A DNA stretch of 25,722 nucleotides. Origin: Actinomycetota bacterium. Its GTDB lineage: Bacteria > Actinomycetota > Actinomycetes > S36-B12 > UBA5976. Below are positions 16,182 to 24,392 of this stretch, in pieces. The translations under genes and the position numbers were made by a program. Below the pieces are notes generated by a model that worked only from the letters and a program-made list of their open reading frames with translations, was not told the origin of the DNA and did not search any database. The stretch's first letter is position 1; every line of letters begins with the position of its first letter. The stretch is from positions 1 through 25,722 of the forward strand of contig JAFMIT010000009.1 in NCBI GenBank assembly GCA_017853815.1, in the 5' to 3' direction.

Positions 16182-17698
16182 GGCAGCCTCAAAGCGTGGG
16201 CAATACCGTCAGCTTCGACCGCCTTGCCGATGCCCTCAAGCACATGTTTGCCAATTTGATCCGCTGCTGGAAGTTCAACAGGGTACTTGCCGTCGAAGCA
16301 TGCTCGGCATAGTCGATCCTCTGCCATCTGAGTAGCTGCAGTGAGCCCTTCGAGACTGACGTAACCGAGTGAATCCGCGCCGATGGACTTGCGGATTTCG
16401 TCGACGCTTAGACCAGTCGCAATCAGTTCAGCCCGCGTCGCAAAATCAATGCCATAAAAACACGGCCATACGACAGGCGGCGACGAAATGCGCACATGCA
16501 CTGACGCAGCACCAGCTTCGCGAAGCATGCGGATGATCGCTCGCTGAGTGTTGCCGCGGACGATCGAGTCATCGACCACTACTAAATGCTTACCCGCAAT
16601 TTCTTCTTTCAGGGGATTGAGTTTGAGTCGAATGCCGAGCTGGCGCAATGTCTGTGACGGCTGGATGAACGTGCGACCGACATAGGCGTTCTTCACGAGT
16701 CCCTGCGCGAAGGGGATGCCACTTTGTTGCGCGTAGCCAACCGCTGCAGGTGTTCCTGACTCAGGTACAGGGATGACCATGTCAGCTTCGGCGGGGAATT
16801 CGCGTGCTAACTGACGGCCCACTTCAACCCGGACAGCATGAACTGCGTGACCACCAAGGTTGGTATCAGGACGCGCGAGGTACACGTACTCAAAGAGGCA
16901 ATGCTTCGGAGTTGGGGCCGCAAACGTGCGAGTCCGAAGACCAGACTCATCGATCGCAATGAGTTCACCCGGTTCAATATCGCGGACATACGAAGCACCC
17001 ACAATGTCGAGAGCTGCGGTCTCAGAAGCGATAACCCATCCGCGCTCTAGTCGACCAAGCACCAGGGGGCGAATGCCGTAAGGATCACGAGCGGCGTACA
17101 GCGTGTTTTCGTCCATGAAGACCAGTGAGAACGCGCCGCGAACTTTAGGGAGTTCGCGCATCGCAGATTCTTCGATCGACAAATCCGGATGCGATGCGAG
17201 CAGCGTTGAGAGAACCTCGGTGTCGCTGGTAGCAATGTTCGAGCTCGTTGGCAATGGCAGTTCGCCGCGTTCTGCTTTGAGATCATCAACCATGCGCGCA
17301 AGTTCAGCGGTGTTGACGAGATTGCCATTGTGTCCGAGAGCAATATGGCCGTGAGCCGTTGTACGAAAAGTTGGCTGAGCGTTTTCCCACTTCGAAGACC
17401 CAGTGGTCGAGTAACGACAATGTCCAACCGCGATGTGACCAGTGAGCGTTTCAAGAATGCTTTCAGTAAAAACCTGCGAGACCAGGCCCATGTCTTTGTA
17501 GACGACCATCCGCGAGCCGTCGGACGCTGCGATGCCAGCTGACTCTTGGCCTCGATGCTGAAGTGCGTACAGTCCGAAGTACGCCAGTTTTGCTACTTGC
17601 TCACCAGGAGCCCAAACTCCAAAAACACCACAGGCATCCTGTGGTCCTTTTTCGTTTGGATCGATGTCGTGGGTCAAAAGCCCATCGCCGCGTGTCAC
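16178..17698 (-). CDS. purF: Amidophosphoribosyltransferase
   Basis: PurF makes phosphoribosylamine from PRPP and glutamine, the first committed purine step. The 506 residues hold an N-terminal glutaminase domain whose mature start should be Cys23 in PQDACGVFGVW, giving a 22-residue propeptide. A PRTase domain follows with the PRPP loop VVVDDSIVRG (373-382). Four cysteines (C267, C413, C464, C467) match the Fe-S ligands of the Bacillus subtilis-type enzyme, so an oxygen-sensitive 4Fe-4S protein is expected. The start is a GTG at 17698 with no Shine-Dalgarno. TAGAAT six bases upstream allows leaderless expression, although the gap to potC is only 18 nt and cotranscription is also likely. Confidence 0.97.
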   Translation of the reverse strand: MTRGDGLLTHDIDPNEKGPQDACGVFGVWAPGEQVAKLAYFGLYALQHRGQESAGIAASDGSRMVVYKDMGLVSQVFTESILETLTGHIAVGHCRYSTTGSSKWENAQPTFRTTAHGHIALGHNGNLVNTAELARMVDDLKAERGELPLPTSSNIATSDTEVLSTLLASHPDLSIEESAMRELPKVRGAFSLVFMDENTLYAARDPYGIRPLVLGRLERGWVIASETAALDIVGASYVRDIEPGELIAIDESGLRTRTFAAPTPKHCLFEYVYLARPDTNLGGHAVHAVRVEVGRQLAREFPAEADMVIPVPESGTPAAVGYAQQSGIPFAQGLVKNAYVGRTFIQPSQTLRQLGIRLKLNPLKEEIAGKHLVVVDDSIVRGNTQRAIIRMLREAGAASVHVRISSPPVVWPCFYGIDFATRAELIATGLSVDEIRKSIGADSLGYVSLEGLTAATQMAEDRLCRACFDGKYPVELPAADQIGKHVLEGIGKAVEADGIAHALRLP

Positions 17699-17704
17699 GC
17701 GCGA

Positions 17705-17710
17705 ATTCTA
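17705..17710 (-). promoter_or_regulatory. Candidate -10 of a leaderless purF promoter
   Basis: On the minus strand TAGAAT is followed by six bases and then the purF GTG. The same -10-N6-start spacing occurs at mutY and the first GNAT gene. A convincing -35 is lacking. A 5-bp hairpin (CGGGT 17711-17715 with ACCCG 17721-17725) that contains the potC stop lies directly upstream. Confidence 0.45.
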
Positions 17711-17716
17711 CGGGTT

Positions 17717-18535
17717 TTAGACCCGCCCACCCGCATGTGTTTCAGATCCTGAGAGTCGTTGCGCGAGCCACACCGGAGCAATGAATATCACGAGCAAAAG
17801 CGCGGCCACCGCATTAACGATTGGACCCTGATTGGGGCGGAAAAGATTGTTGAAAATCCACTGAGGCAGGGTCTCCACACCGGGTCCTGAGGTGAAGGTG
17901 GTCACCACAATTTCATCAAAAGAGAGTGCGAACGCGAGCAAGGCGCCAGCCACTAGTGCCGAGCGCACAGTGGGAAAAGTGATGAAGCGGAAGGTTTGCC
18001 ACATGCTGGCCCCGAGATCCGACGAAGCCTCCTCAAGGCTCGTGCCCATTCTCCGTAGCCGCGCACTCACGTTGTTGAACACGACCACAATGCAGAAGGT
18101 GGCGTGTCCAAGAACCACCGTGAACAGGCCAAGGTTGATGCCAAGCGGCTGAAGGACGTTGGTGAACGATGAGTTCAACGCAATACCCGTGACGATGCCT
18201 GGCAGTGAGATCGGAAGAACTACGAGGAAGTTCAGCGTATTGCGACCAAAGAAGTCGTAACGCACCAGTGCGAAAGACAGCGCGGTGCCGAGCAGTAATG
18301 CGATGACCGTCGCACCCACACCGGCCTGCACACTCGTCCAGAGCGCGCGACGCACGCCATCGTTGGCGAGTGCCTTCTCCCACCAGATAGTGGTGAAGCT
18401 CGTCGGTGGCCAGCTGAAGACTTTTGAGGAATTGAAAGAATTGACGATGACAACCATCAAAGGAATGTAGATAAAGCTGAGGCCGGCCGCCGCGAAGGCG
18501 CCGATGAGCCATTTGGCGCGAGCGCTGAGAGTCAT
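17717..18535 (-). CDS. potC: Polyamine-type ABC transporter permease, PotC-like
   Basis: This is the second inner-membrane permease of a spermidine/putrescine-type importer. The 272 residues contain about six hydrophobic segments and the BPD_transp_1 cytoplasmic EAA loop EEASSDLGASMWQTFRFITFP (about 168-187), which contacts the ATPase. The ATG at 18535 shares one base with the potB stop (TGATG); a GTG one codon earlier, with a four-base overlap, is equally possible. It ends 18 nt before purF, with the stop inside a small hairpin. The PotC assignment rests on gene order and on the closely similar arrangement of the partner genes. Confidence 0.9.
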   Translation of the reverse strand: MTLSARAKWLIGAFAAAGLSFIYIPLMVVIVNSFNSSKVFSWPPTSFTTIWWEKALANDGVRRALWTSVQAGVGATVIALLLGTALSFALVRYDFFGRNTLNFLVVLPISLPGIVTGIALNSSFTNVLQPLGINLGLFTVVLGHATFCIVVVFNNVSARLRRMGTSLEEASSDLGASMWQTFRFITFPTVRSALVAGALLAFALSFDEIVVTTFTSGPGVETLPQWIFNNLFRPNQGPIVNAVAALLLVIFIAPVWLAQRLSGSETHAGGRV

Positions 18536-19452
18536 CACAGGTTCTCCAAAGCGCCAGTTTTGCGCACTGCCCAGAGGTATCCCACGACGACGAGGATCGG
18601 GAAGGTTGCAGCGGCAGCAGCGAACGGCAGATTGCCAGCGACGCCAATGTTGTCGTAGACGATGTTCGCAAACATCTGCGTGGTGCCGCCGACAATCTTG
18701 ACCATGATGTAGTCACCGAGACTGAGCGAGAAAGTGAAAATCGAACCAGCGATAACGGCAGGTGCAAGCAATGGCAAGACCACCGTGCGGAAAGTGAATC
18801 CGGCGGAAGCGCCCAGATCCGAGCTCGCATCGGTCAACGATGTAGGAATGCGTTCAAGACCCGCGTAAATCGGCAAAATCATGTACGGAAGCCAGAGATA
18901 CGCCAGCGCCAAAATTGTTGCGGGCAAGCCCAGACCTGGACCTTTGATGCCGAGTGGTTGAAGTGCCCAGTCGAGCACGCCGTTGTTGTCGAGCATGATC
19001 CGCCAGGCGTAGCCCTTGACGAGATAGCCAGCCCACAGCGGCATCGTCGAAGCGATCACAATCGCGTAGCGGACTCGCGACGATTGAACGACTTTGGCGG
19101 CGAAGAAGGCAATCGGCAGTGCGATGAGCAAATCAATCAGCGTGACGGCGACGGCAATACCGAGTGAGCGGAATGCGACGTTGCGATAGACCTCTGCGGT
19201 GAGCAACGTTTGGAAGTTTGAGAGCGAGAAAGTTTTAACAATGTCGCCTGTGAACGGCGCCAACTGCCAAAACGACGCCAAAATCATGTTCGCTAGAGAT
19301 CCCAAATACAGGATCACGAGCCACGCGACCGGTGAACTGAGGAGCAGTCCCAGCCTGACGTGTGAGTGCCGATGCAGATATCGGCTCAGACCACGGCCAA
19401 CACCCGAGCCCGCATTAGCGGACTCGGGTGCGGTCGTGACTGCTTGAGACAT
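18535..19452 (-). CDS. potB: Polyamine-type ABC transporter permease, PotB-like
   Basis: This is the first permease subunit of the importer. The 305 residues begin with a long, probably cytoplasmic, Ser/Gly/Ala-rich N-tail (1-35). About six membrane helices follow (the first about 34-58) and the EAA loop LTDASSDLGASAGFTFRTVV (about 206-225), which closely matches that of the next gene's product. The ATG at 19452 overlaps the potD stop by one base (TAATG), so translation is coupled to the binding protein. It would form the heterodimeric membrane channel with PotC and bind two copies of PotA. Confidence 0.92.
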   Translation of the reverse strand: MSQAVTTAPESANAGSGVGRGLSRYLHRHSHVRLGLLLSSPVAWLVILYLGSLANMILASFWQLAPFTGDIVKTFSLSNFQTLLTAEVYRNVAFRSLGIAVAVTLIDLLIALPIAFFAAKVVQSSRVRYAIVIASTMPLWAGYLVKGYAWRIMLDNNGVLDWALQPLGIKGPGLGLPATILALAYLWLPYMILPIYAGLERIPTSLTDASSDLGASAGFTFRTVVLPLLAPAVIAGSIFTFSLSLGDYIMVKIVGGTTQMFANIVYDNIGVAGNLPFAAAAATFPILVVVGYLWAVRKTGALENL

Positions 19453-20645
19453 TAGCCCTTAATTTCTGTCCAGGCCTGAGTCCATGCTGAGTAGTCCTTG
19501 CAGATCGCTCCGCGACCATCGAGACATTCAGCAAGTGGAGTAGTCCAGTAAGAAATCTGAGACGCGTAATCTGCATCAAGTGCATGGTACGTATCGCAGA
19601 AAGTCTTATCTGCAGTGAAGTCGCATGCCTTGGTCTGTGATGGCGCTTCGCCAAACCACTCAGCAACCTGAGCGTTCACTTCTGGAGAAACGATGTGGTC
19701 CATCCACTTGTACATGCAGTTTGGATGTGCAGCATTTGCAGCGATCATCCAGGTGTCGGACCAGCCGGTGGCACCTTCGGTTGGAATAACGCCATCAACC
19801 GCAACTTTGCCTTCGGCATTGATGAGGTTTGCGTTGATCTGCCAAGCCGTACCAATCACATTCGATGCCTGACCGAACGAAGCAACTTCGTCGGTGTAAG
19901 CAGCCCAGTAGCTACCGATCATTGCCTTCTGCTGCTTGAGCAGATCGACAGCGGCGTTGAACTGAGTTTCGTCGAGTGAATATGGATCGGTGATACCCAA
20001 CTCTGGCTTTGCAGTCTTGAGGTAGAGAGCTGCATCAGCGATATAGATTGGTGAATCGTATGCAGTGATCTTTCCTGCGTAAGGTGAATTCGCTTCGAAG
20101 ACTGTGCTCCAAGAGGTAGGTGCTGGCGTCACTTCTGCGGTGTTGTACATCAAGATGTTTGCACCCCATCCGTGTGGCACGCCGTACATCTGATCGCCAA
20201 CCGAGTTCCATTCACGCTTCTTCAAGAAGTCCGCGATGGTGGCGTAGTTCGGAACGAGATCCGTGTTAACTGGAGCAACATCTCCACCGTAAATGAGACG
20301 CAACGTGGCATCGCCAGATGCCGACACACCGTCATACTGACCGCTCTTCATGAGGGTCACCATTTCGTCAGAGGTATTACCAATCTTGACGTTGACCTGG
20401 CAACCAGTGGCATCCTCAAACGGAGTCACCCAGTCGACTGCAGGATCCGTTGAACCATCCTCTGCATAACCAGCCCAAACAACAATGTTCAATTCCCCTT
20501 CGCCATCGCCCACTTCTGTGGCCATGGGGACGTTTGGAACGCCCGAGGTGTCTGTTGGTTCTGCAGTGTTCGACGAACAACCTGCCATGACCAACACAGA
20601 ACCAGCCGCTAGTGCGACCAGTTTCAGCATTCGCTTCGTTGCCAT
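19452..20645 (-). CDS. potD: Polyamine-type substrate-binding lipoprotein, PotD-like
   Basis: This is the extracellular solute-binding protein of the importer, 397 residues. It has a lipoprotein signal peptide: basic MATKRMLK, a hydrophobic core, then lipobox VMAGC with Cys23 as the lipidated residue, and a Ser/Thr linker. The mature part starts as PotD/PotF-type proteins do (ELNIVVWAGYAEDG) and has ADIDEM-like and late-domain segments such as YGVPHGWGANILMYN and EWFGEAPSQ. Six cysteines in the mature half (from ATGCQVN to GRGAICKDY) could form disulfides. AGAAGGGAC precedes the ATG as Shine-Dalgarno. Polyamine specificity is a family-level guess; I could not verify the acidic ligand residues. 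Confidence 0.88.
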   Translation of the reverse strand: MATKRMLKLVALAAGSVLVMAGCSSNTAEPTDTSGVPNVPMATEVGDGEGELNIVVWAGYAEDGSTDPAVDWVTPFEDATGCQVNVKIGNTSDEMVTLMKSGQYDGVSASGDATLRLIYGGDVAPVNTDLVPNYATIADFLKKREWNSVGDQMYGVPHGWGANILMYNTAEVTPAPTSWSTVFEANSPYAGKITAYDSPIYIADAALYLKTAKPELGITDPYSLDETQFNAAVDLLKQQKAMIGSYWAAYTDEVASFGQASNVIGTAWQINANLINAEGKVAVDGVIPTEGATGWSDTWMIAANAAHPNCMYKWMDHIVSPEVNAQVAEWFGEAPSQTKACDFTADKTFCDTYHALDADYASQISYWTTPLAECLDGRGAICKDYSAWTQAWTEIKG

Positions 20646-20661
20646 GCTTTGTCCCTTCTTT

Positions 20662-20679
20662 TTTCTCTGGGTAGAGAAA
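20662..20679 (-). other. Hairpin between potA and potD
   Basis: TTTCTCT (20662-20668), loop GGGT and AGAGAAA (20673-20679) form a perfect 7-bp stem in the 37-nt gap after the potA stop. On the minus strand it is followed by AAAGAAGGG, the potD Shine-Dalgarno, not by a T-run. It may be an mRNA-stability or processing hairpin that lifts potD level over potA. Confidence 0.45.
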
Positions 20680-20682
20680 CCT

Positions 20683-21699
20683 TTAGCCGATCAGATATTC
20701 CTGAGCAGCAAACCAATGGAGTGTGACTGCGTCGCCGACTTTGACGCTAGTCGGTGCTCGACCGTCGTGCGGTTCACTCGCGATGAGCTGTCCGCCGGCA
20801 TCGAGCGCAACAATGATGCGGGTGGCGTTGCCGACATAAATGACCTCACGGACATGACCCGATGCTTGTCGGTCACCTGCACCAGCGAGAGTGATTTTTT
20901 CGGGGCGGATTGAGACAGTTCGAGACTGTCCCGTAAGCGCTTGGGCAGTTTCACCTTTGATTAAGTTCGCCACACCCACAAACCCTGCAACAAATTCTGT
21001 AGCTGGGTGTTCATAAATCTCTTGGGCTGTGCCGAGCTGTTCGATTGCGCCATTGTTGAACACAGCAATGCGATCACTCATCGTCAGCGCTTCTTCTTGG
21101 TCGTGAGTAACGAACACGAAAGTGATTCCAACCTCTCGTTGAAGTTCCTTGAGTTCAATCTGCATCTGTTCGCGAAGTTTGAGGTCGAGTGCACCGAGAG
21201 GTTCATCGAGGAGTAGAACTTTTGGCCGGTTCACAAGAGCACGAGCGAGCGCGACTCGTTGACGCTGTCCGCCCGAGAGCTGACTTGGCTTGCGATCACC
21301 AAAATCGGCGAGTGCCACATTCGCAAGCGCCTCTTCTGCGCGGCGGCGACGTTCGGCAGCAGGAACCTTTTTGACGCGCAATCCGTACTCAACGTTTTCG
21401 AGAACCGACATGTGCGGGAAAATCGCGTAGTCCTGAAAAACCGTATTCACATCGCGATCGAATGGCGGTTGTTGGCTGACATCCTGGCCATCGAGGACGA
21501 TGCTGCCGGACGTTGGAAGTTCAAACCCCGCAATCATGCGCAGGACGGTGGTCTTGCCTGAACCCGACGGACCTAAAAGAGTGATGAATTCGCCGTTGTA
21601 CACATCAAGGTTGATGGAATCCACGGCGACGACAGTGCGGGCCGGGGTGCGAAACTCTTTGCGCAAATCGCGCAGACTGATTGCCACCTCGCGTGTCAT
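20683..21699 (-). CDS. potA: Polyamine-type ABC transporter ATP-binding protein, PotA-like
   Basis: This is the cytoplasmic ATPase that powers the importer. The 338 residues from the ATG at 21699 contain Walker A GPSGSGKTT (43-51), Q-loop Gln89, signature LSGGQ (141-145), Walker B VLLLDEP (161-167) and H-loop His199. A C-terminal TOBE-type regulatory domain follows (about 270-338, with SIRPEKITL and VREVIYVGNATRI). An upstream TTG would add seven residues, but AAGGTGAT lies at a normal distance before the ATG, so the ATG is chosen. It is the first gene of the pot set, 51 nt after the SCP_3 gene. A GCCGC/GCGGC stem (21723-21738) without T-run lies in that gap, so readthrough from the purine operon is likely. 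Confidence 0.95.
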   Translation of the reverse strand: MTREVAISLRDLRKEFRTPARTVVAVDSINLDVYNGEFITLLGPSGSGKTTVLRMIAGFELPTSGSIVLDGQDVSQQPPFDRDVNTVFQDYAIFPHMSVLENVEYGLRVKKVPAAERRRRAEEALANVALADFGDRKPSQLSGGQRQRVALARALVNRPKVLLLDEPLGALDLKLREQMQIELKELQREVGITFVFVTHDQEEALTMSDRIAVFNNGAIEQLGTAQEIYEHPATEFVAGFVGVANLIKGETAQALTGQSRTVSIRPEKITLAGAGDRQASGHVREVIYVGNATRIIVALDAGGQLIASEPHDGRAPTSVKVGDAVTLHWFAAQEYLIG

Positions 21700-21750
21700 G
21701 AGGGGTATCACCTTCCACAATCGCCGCTCCGTTGCGGCATGACGGGGAGG

Positions 21751-22092
21751 CTAGCAGGGAAAAAGCGGCGAAAGATCGCTGCGTTCGCCCGATGCAATAA
21801 CAGTTGCATTTCGGACGGACGACGCCCAATCGACTTCACCGACCGCAAGTTGCACCAATGTGCGAGCCGATGTCTCCACCACTGCCGATGGTGTTCCGCG
21901 ACGGTGGTTTGTGCCTTCGACAAGCTGAATTGCGGCGTACGGCGGAATCCGCAGTTCGACAGAGCGGCCAGGCGCGGCAGCCGTCAGCAGTGCGAGTACT
22001 TGCTTTACAGCTGCTCGTTCGACATCACGAGGTGGCTTGGTGTCCGAGGCGTAAGCCTCAAGGCACTCACGTATTTCTGCCGTGAGGTCCAT
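21751..22092 (-). CDS. SCP_3 (bacterial sterol-carrier-like) family protein
   Basis: This small protein of 113 residues is related to sterol carrier protein 2; its true ligand in bacteria is unknown. It carries the actinobacterial SCP_3 pattern: DVERAAVKQVLALL, then VELRIPPYAAIQLVEG (about 45-60), RRGTPSAVVETSARTLVQLA and a late ASGERSDLSPLFP. The ATG at 22092 shares one base with the purL stop (TAATG). The gene follows purL in many actinobacteria, which suggests a link with purine synthesis, but no function has been shown to my knowledge. There are no membrane segments or signal peptide. Confidence 0.88.
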   Translation of the reverse strand: MDLTAEIRECLEAYASDTKPPRDVERAAVKQVLALLTAAAPGRSVELRIPPYAAIQLVEGTNHRRGTPSAVVETSARTLVQLAVGEVDWASSVRNATVIASGERSDLSPLFPC

Positions 22093-24392
22093 TAGCCGAC
22101 GGTCGGACCAAAGATTGCAGGCAGGGTGCTGAAATGCTTGTCAGCCAGCTCTGCAATCGGCAAGGTCAGCACGTCTCCGTACACGCCGTCCACAACGAGC
22201 GCAGGCTCCGCTGCGGCCGCGCTATCGACGACGCCGACACGGGTGGCTGGGAAGTTGCGGGCCGCGCACATATCGATGAAGCGCTGCTCTTCGCTGCGGG
22301 CAACTACGACGACCGCGCGAGTCGCCGACTCTGCATACGCGAACACGAACGGGTCGAGATTGTCTGGCACCCAGACGCGAGCGCCAATGCCTGAACGCAA
22401 CGCCATTTCAATCAGCGCCTGCATGATGCCACCGTCGCTCACATCGTGGGCCGCATCGATGAGACCATCGCGCGAACAGGCGACGAGAATCTGGGAGAGG
22501 GCCTGCTCCAGTTTGAGATCAATCCCTGGTGGCAGTCCACCGAGGTGACCGTGAACTTCGTGCGCCCACTCACTACCCGCGAACTCGTCTGCAGTCGTGC
22601 CGAGAACGTAGATCAAGTCGCCGTCCGTCTTCCACGACATTGGAGTACGACGTTCAACATCGTCGATAACACCAAGCACACCAACGACTGGTGTTGGCAA
22701 AATCGCCACATCACCGGTCTGGTTGTAGAACGAAACGTTGCCGCCTGTCACTGGAGTGCCAAGTTCGAGGCAACCATCTGCGAGACCGCGCACCGCTTCG
22801 GAGAACTGCCACATCACTTCTGGATCTTCTGGCGATCCGAAGTTCAAGCAGTTGGTGACGGCGAGTGGAACTGCCCCTGTCGTCGAGACGTTGCGGTAAG
22901 CCTCGGCGAGCGCGAGCTTGGCGCCGTTGTACGGATCGAGTTTTGCGAATCGACCATTGCAATCGGTAGAGACCGCGACGCCGCGACCAGTTACTTCGTC
23001 GACTCGCACCATGCCGGAATCCTCTGGCTGCGCGAGCACGGTGTTGCCAAGGACGTAACGGTCGTATTGATCAGTGACCCAACGCTTCGATGCCAAGTTT
23101 GGTGCGGCCGTCATCGTCATGATGGTGTCGCGCAATTCGCTCGCGGTCGTTGGACGCTTGAGACGGTCGGCGGTAGGCGCATCAGCTTGAAGCGTGTCCT
23201 GCCAAGTGGGGCGGTGGTACGGACGTTCGTACACAGGTCCGTCGTGCGCGACTGTGCGCGGTGGCACGTCAACAATGACTTCGCCATGCCACTCAATGAT
23301 GAGCCGGCCGGTGTCGGTGACTTCGCCGATGACGGTTGCGACAACATCCCACTTCGCGCAGATTTCGAGGAACTTTTCCGCATTCTCCGGAGGCACAATT
23401 GCACACATGCGCTCTTGAGATTCGCTCATGAGAATTTCTTCAGGAGTGAGAGTCGCATCGCGCAGTGGGACGCGCTCGAGGTACACGTGCATGCCGCCCG
23501 TGCCGTTAGAAGCAAGTTCGCTCGTGGCGCACGAAATGCCCGCGCCGCCGAGATCCTGAATACCTTCGACAAGACCAGCATGCAGAACTTCGAGAGTGCA
23601 TTCGATGAGGAGTTTCTCCATGAACGGATCGCCGACCTGGACCGAAGGGCGCTTCGCGGGTCCACCATCTTCGAAAGTTTCTGACGCGAGCACCGAGACA
23701 CCACCAATGCCATCGCCACCCGTGGCAGCGCCAAAGAGGATGACGAGGTTGCCGATGCCAGAAGCTTTTGCGAGATGGATATCTTCGTGTTTCATCGTGC
23801 CGACGCAGAGCGCGTTGACGAGTGGATTGCCGAGGTAGGTCGGATCAAAAACGACCTCGCCACCGATGTTTGGTAAGCCGAGGCAATTGCCATAGCCACC
23901 GACGCCCGCGATGATGCCAGGCAATACGCGAGCGGTGTCGGGAGCGTCGGCAGGGCCGAAGCGCAGTGGATCCATTACTGCAACTGGACGAGCGCCCATC
24001 GACAGAATGTCGCGGACGATGCCACCGACGCCAGTCGCTGCACCTTGATAGGGCTCAACGAATGATGGATGGTTGTGGCTTTCAACTTTAAAAGTGACTG
24101 CCCACCCGTCGCCGATGTCGACGACGCCTGCGTTTTCGCCGATGCCGACGAGCATGGCATCTGAATCCGGCTTCTTATCGCCGAATTGGCGGAGGTGAAC
24201 TTTCGATGACTTATACGAGCAATGCTCTGACCACATCACCGAGTACATCGCGAGTTCGGAGTTAGTCGGACGGCGATTGAGAATTTCGCGAATGCGTGCG
24301 TACTCGTCTGGCTTGACGCCGAGTTCCGCGAACGGCTGTTCTAGGTCTGGGGTGTTCGCAGCGTTCGTGACGGTGTCTACGTGGCGGCTCAT
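22092..24392 (-). CDS. purL: Phosphoribosylformylglycinamidine synthase subunit PurL (small type)
   Basis: PurL is the ATP-dependent synthetase subunit that turns FGAR into FGAM, using ammonia delivered by PurQ with PurS as the bridge. At 766 residues it is the small form lacking the fused glutaminase domain of E. coli PurL, as expected with separate purQ and purS. It begins with the linker region, then SVMWSEHCSYKSSK (51-64, with His57), followed by two AIRS-like halves (e.g. VVFDPTYLGNPLVNAL and, later, AVTNCLNFGSPEDPEV and VSDGGIMQALIEMAL). The ATG at 24392 overlaps the purQ stop by four bases (ATGA). Confidence 0.97.
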   Translation of the reverse strand: MSRHVDTVTNAANTPDLEQPFAELGVKPDEYARIREILNRRPTNSELAMYSVMWSEHCSYKSSKVHLRQFGDKKPDSDAMLVGIGENAGVVDIGDGWAVTFKVESHNHPSFVEPYQGAATGVGGIVRDILSMGARPVAVMDPLRFGPADAPDTARVLPGIIAGVGGYGNCLGLPNIGGEVVFDPTYLGNPLVNALCVGTMKHEDIHLAKASGIGNLVILFGAATGGDGIGGVSVLASETFEDGGPAKRPSVQVGDPFMEKLLIECTLEVLHAGLVEGIQDLGGAGISCATSELASNGTGGMHVYLERVPLRDATLTPEEILMSESQERMCAIVPPENAEKFLEICAKWDVVATVIGEVTDTGRLIIEWHGEVIVDVPPRTVAHDGPVYERPYHRPTWQDTLQADAPTADRLKRPTTASELRDTIMTMTAAPNLASKRWVTDQYDRYVLGNTVLAQPEDSGMVRVDEVTGRGVAVSTDCNGRFAKLDPYNGAKLALAEAYRNVSTTGAVPLAVTNCLNFGSPEDPEVMWQFSEAVRGLADGCLELGTPVTGGNVSFYNQTGDVAILPTPVVGVLGVIDDVERRTPMSWKTDGDLIYVLGTTADEFAGSEWAHEVHGHLGGLPPGIDLKLEQALSQILVACSRDGLIDAAHDVSDGGIMQALIEMALRSGIGARVWVPDNLDPFVFAYAESATRAVVVVARSEEQRFIDMCAARNFPATRVGVVDSAAAAEPALVVDGVYGDVLTLPIAELADKHFSTLPAIFGPTVG

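Noticed and set aside
17621..17644. Terminator-like hairpin CCACAGG/CCTGTGG followed by TGTTTTT inside the 5' end of purF
   Set aside because: These bases encode the invariant PQDACGVF around the catalytic Cys, and the codons for Gln-Asp-Ala-Cys naturally give CAGGAYGCCTG. Protein conservation explains the dyad; an attenuator role would need transcript data.
21700..21720. TTG start of potA at 21720
   Set aside because: The ATG at 21699 has AAGGTGAT at proper spacing, and the family N-terminus begins there.
22446..23684. Long 412-codon open frame on the plus strand
   Set aside because: It is antisense to purL, has no recognisable motif, and purL is fully conserved in the opposite frame.
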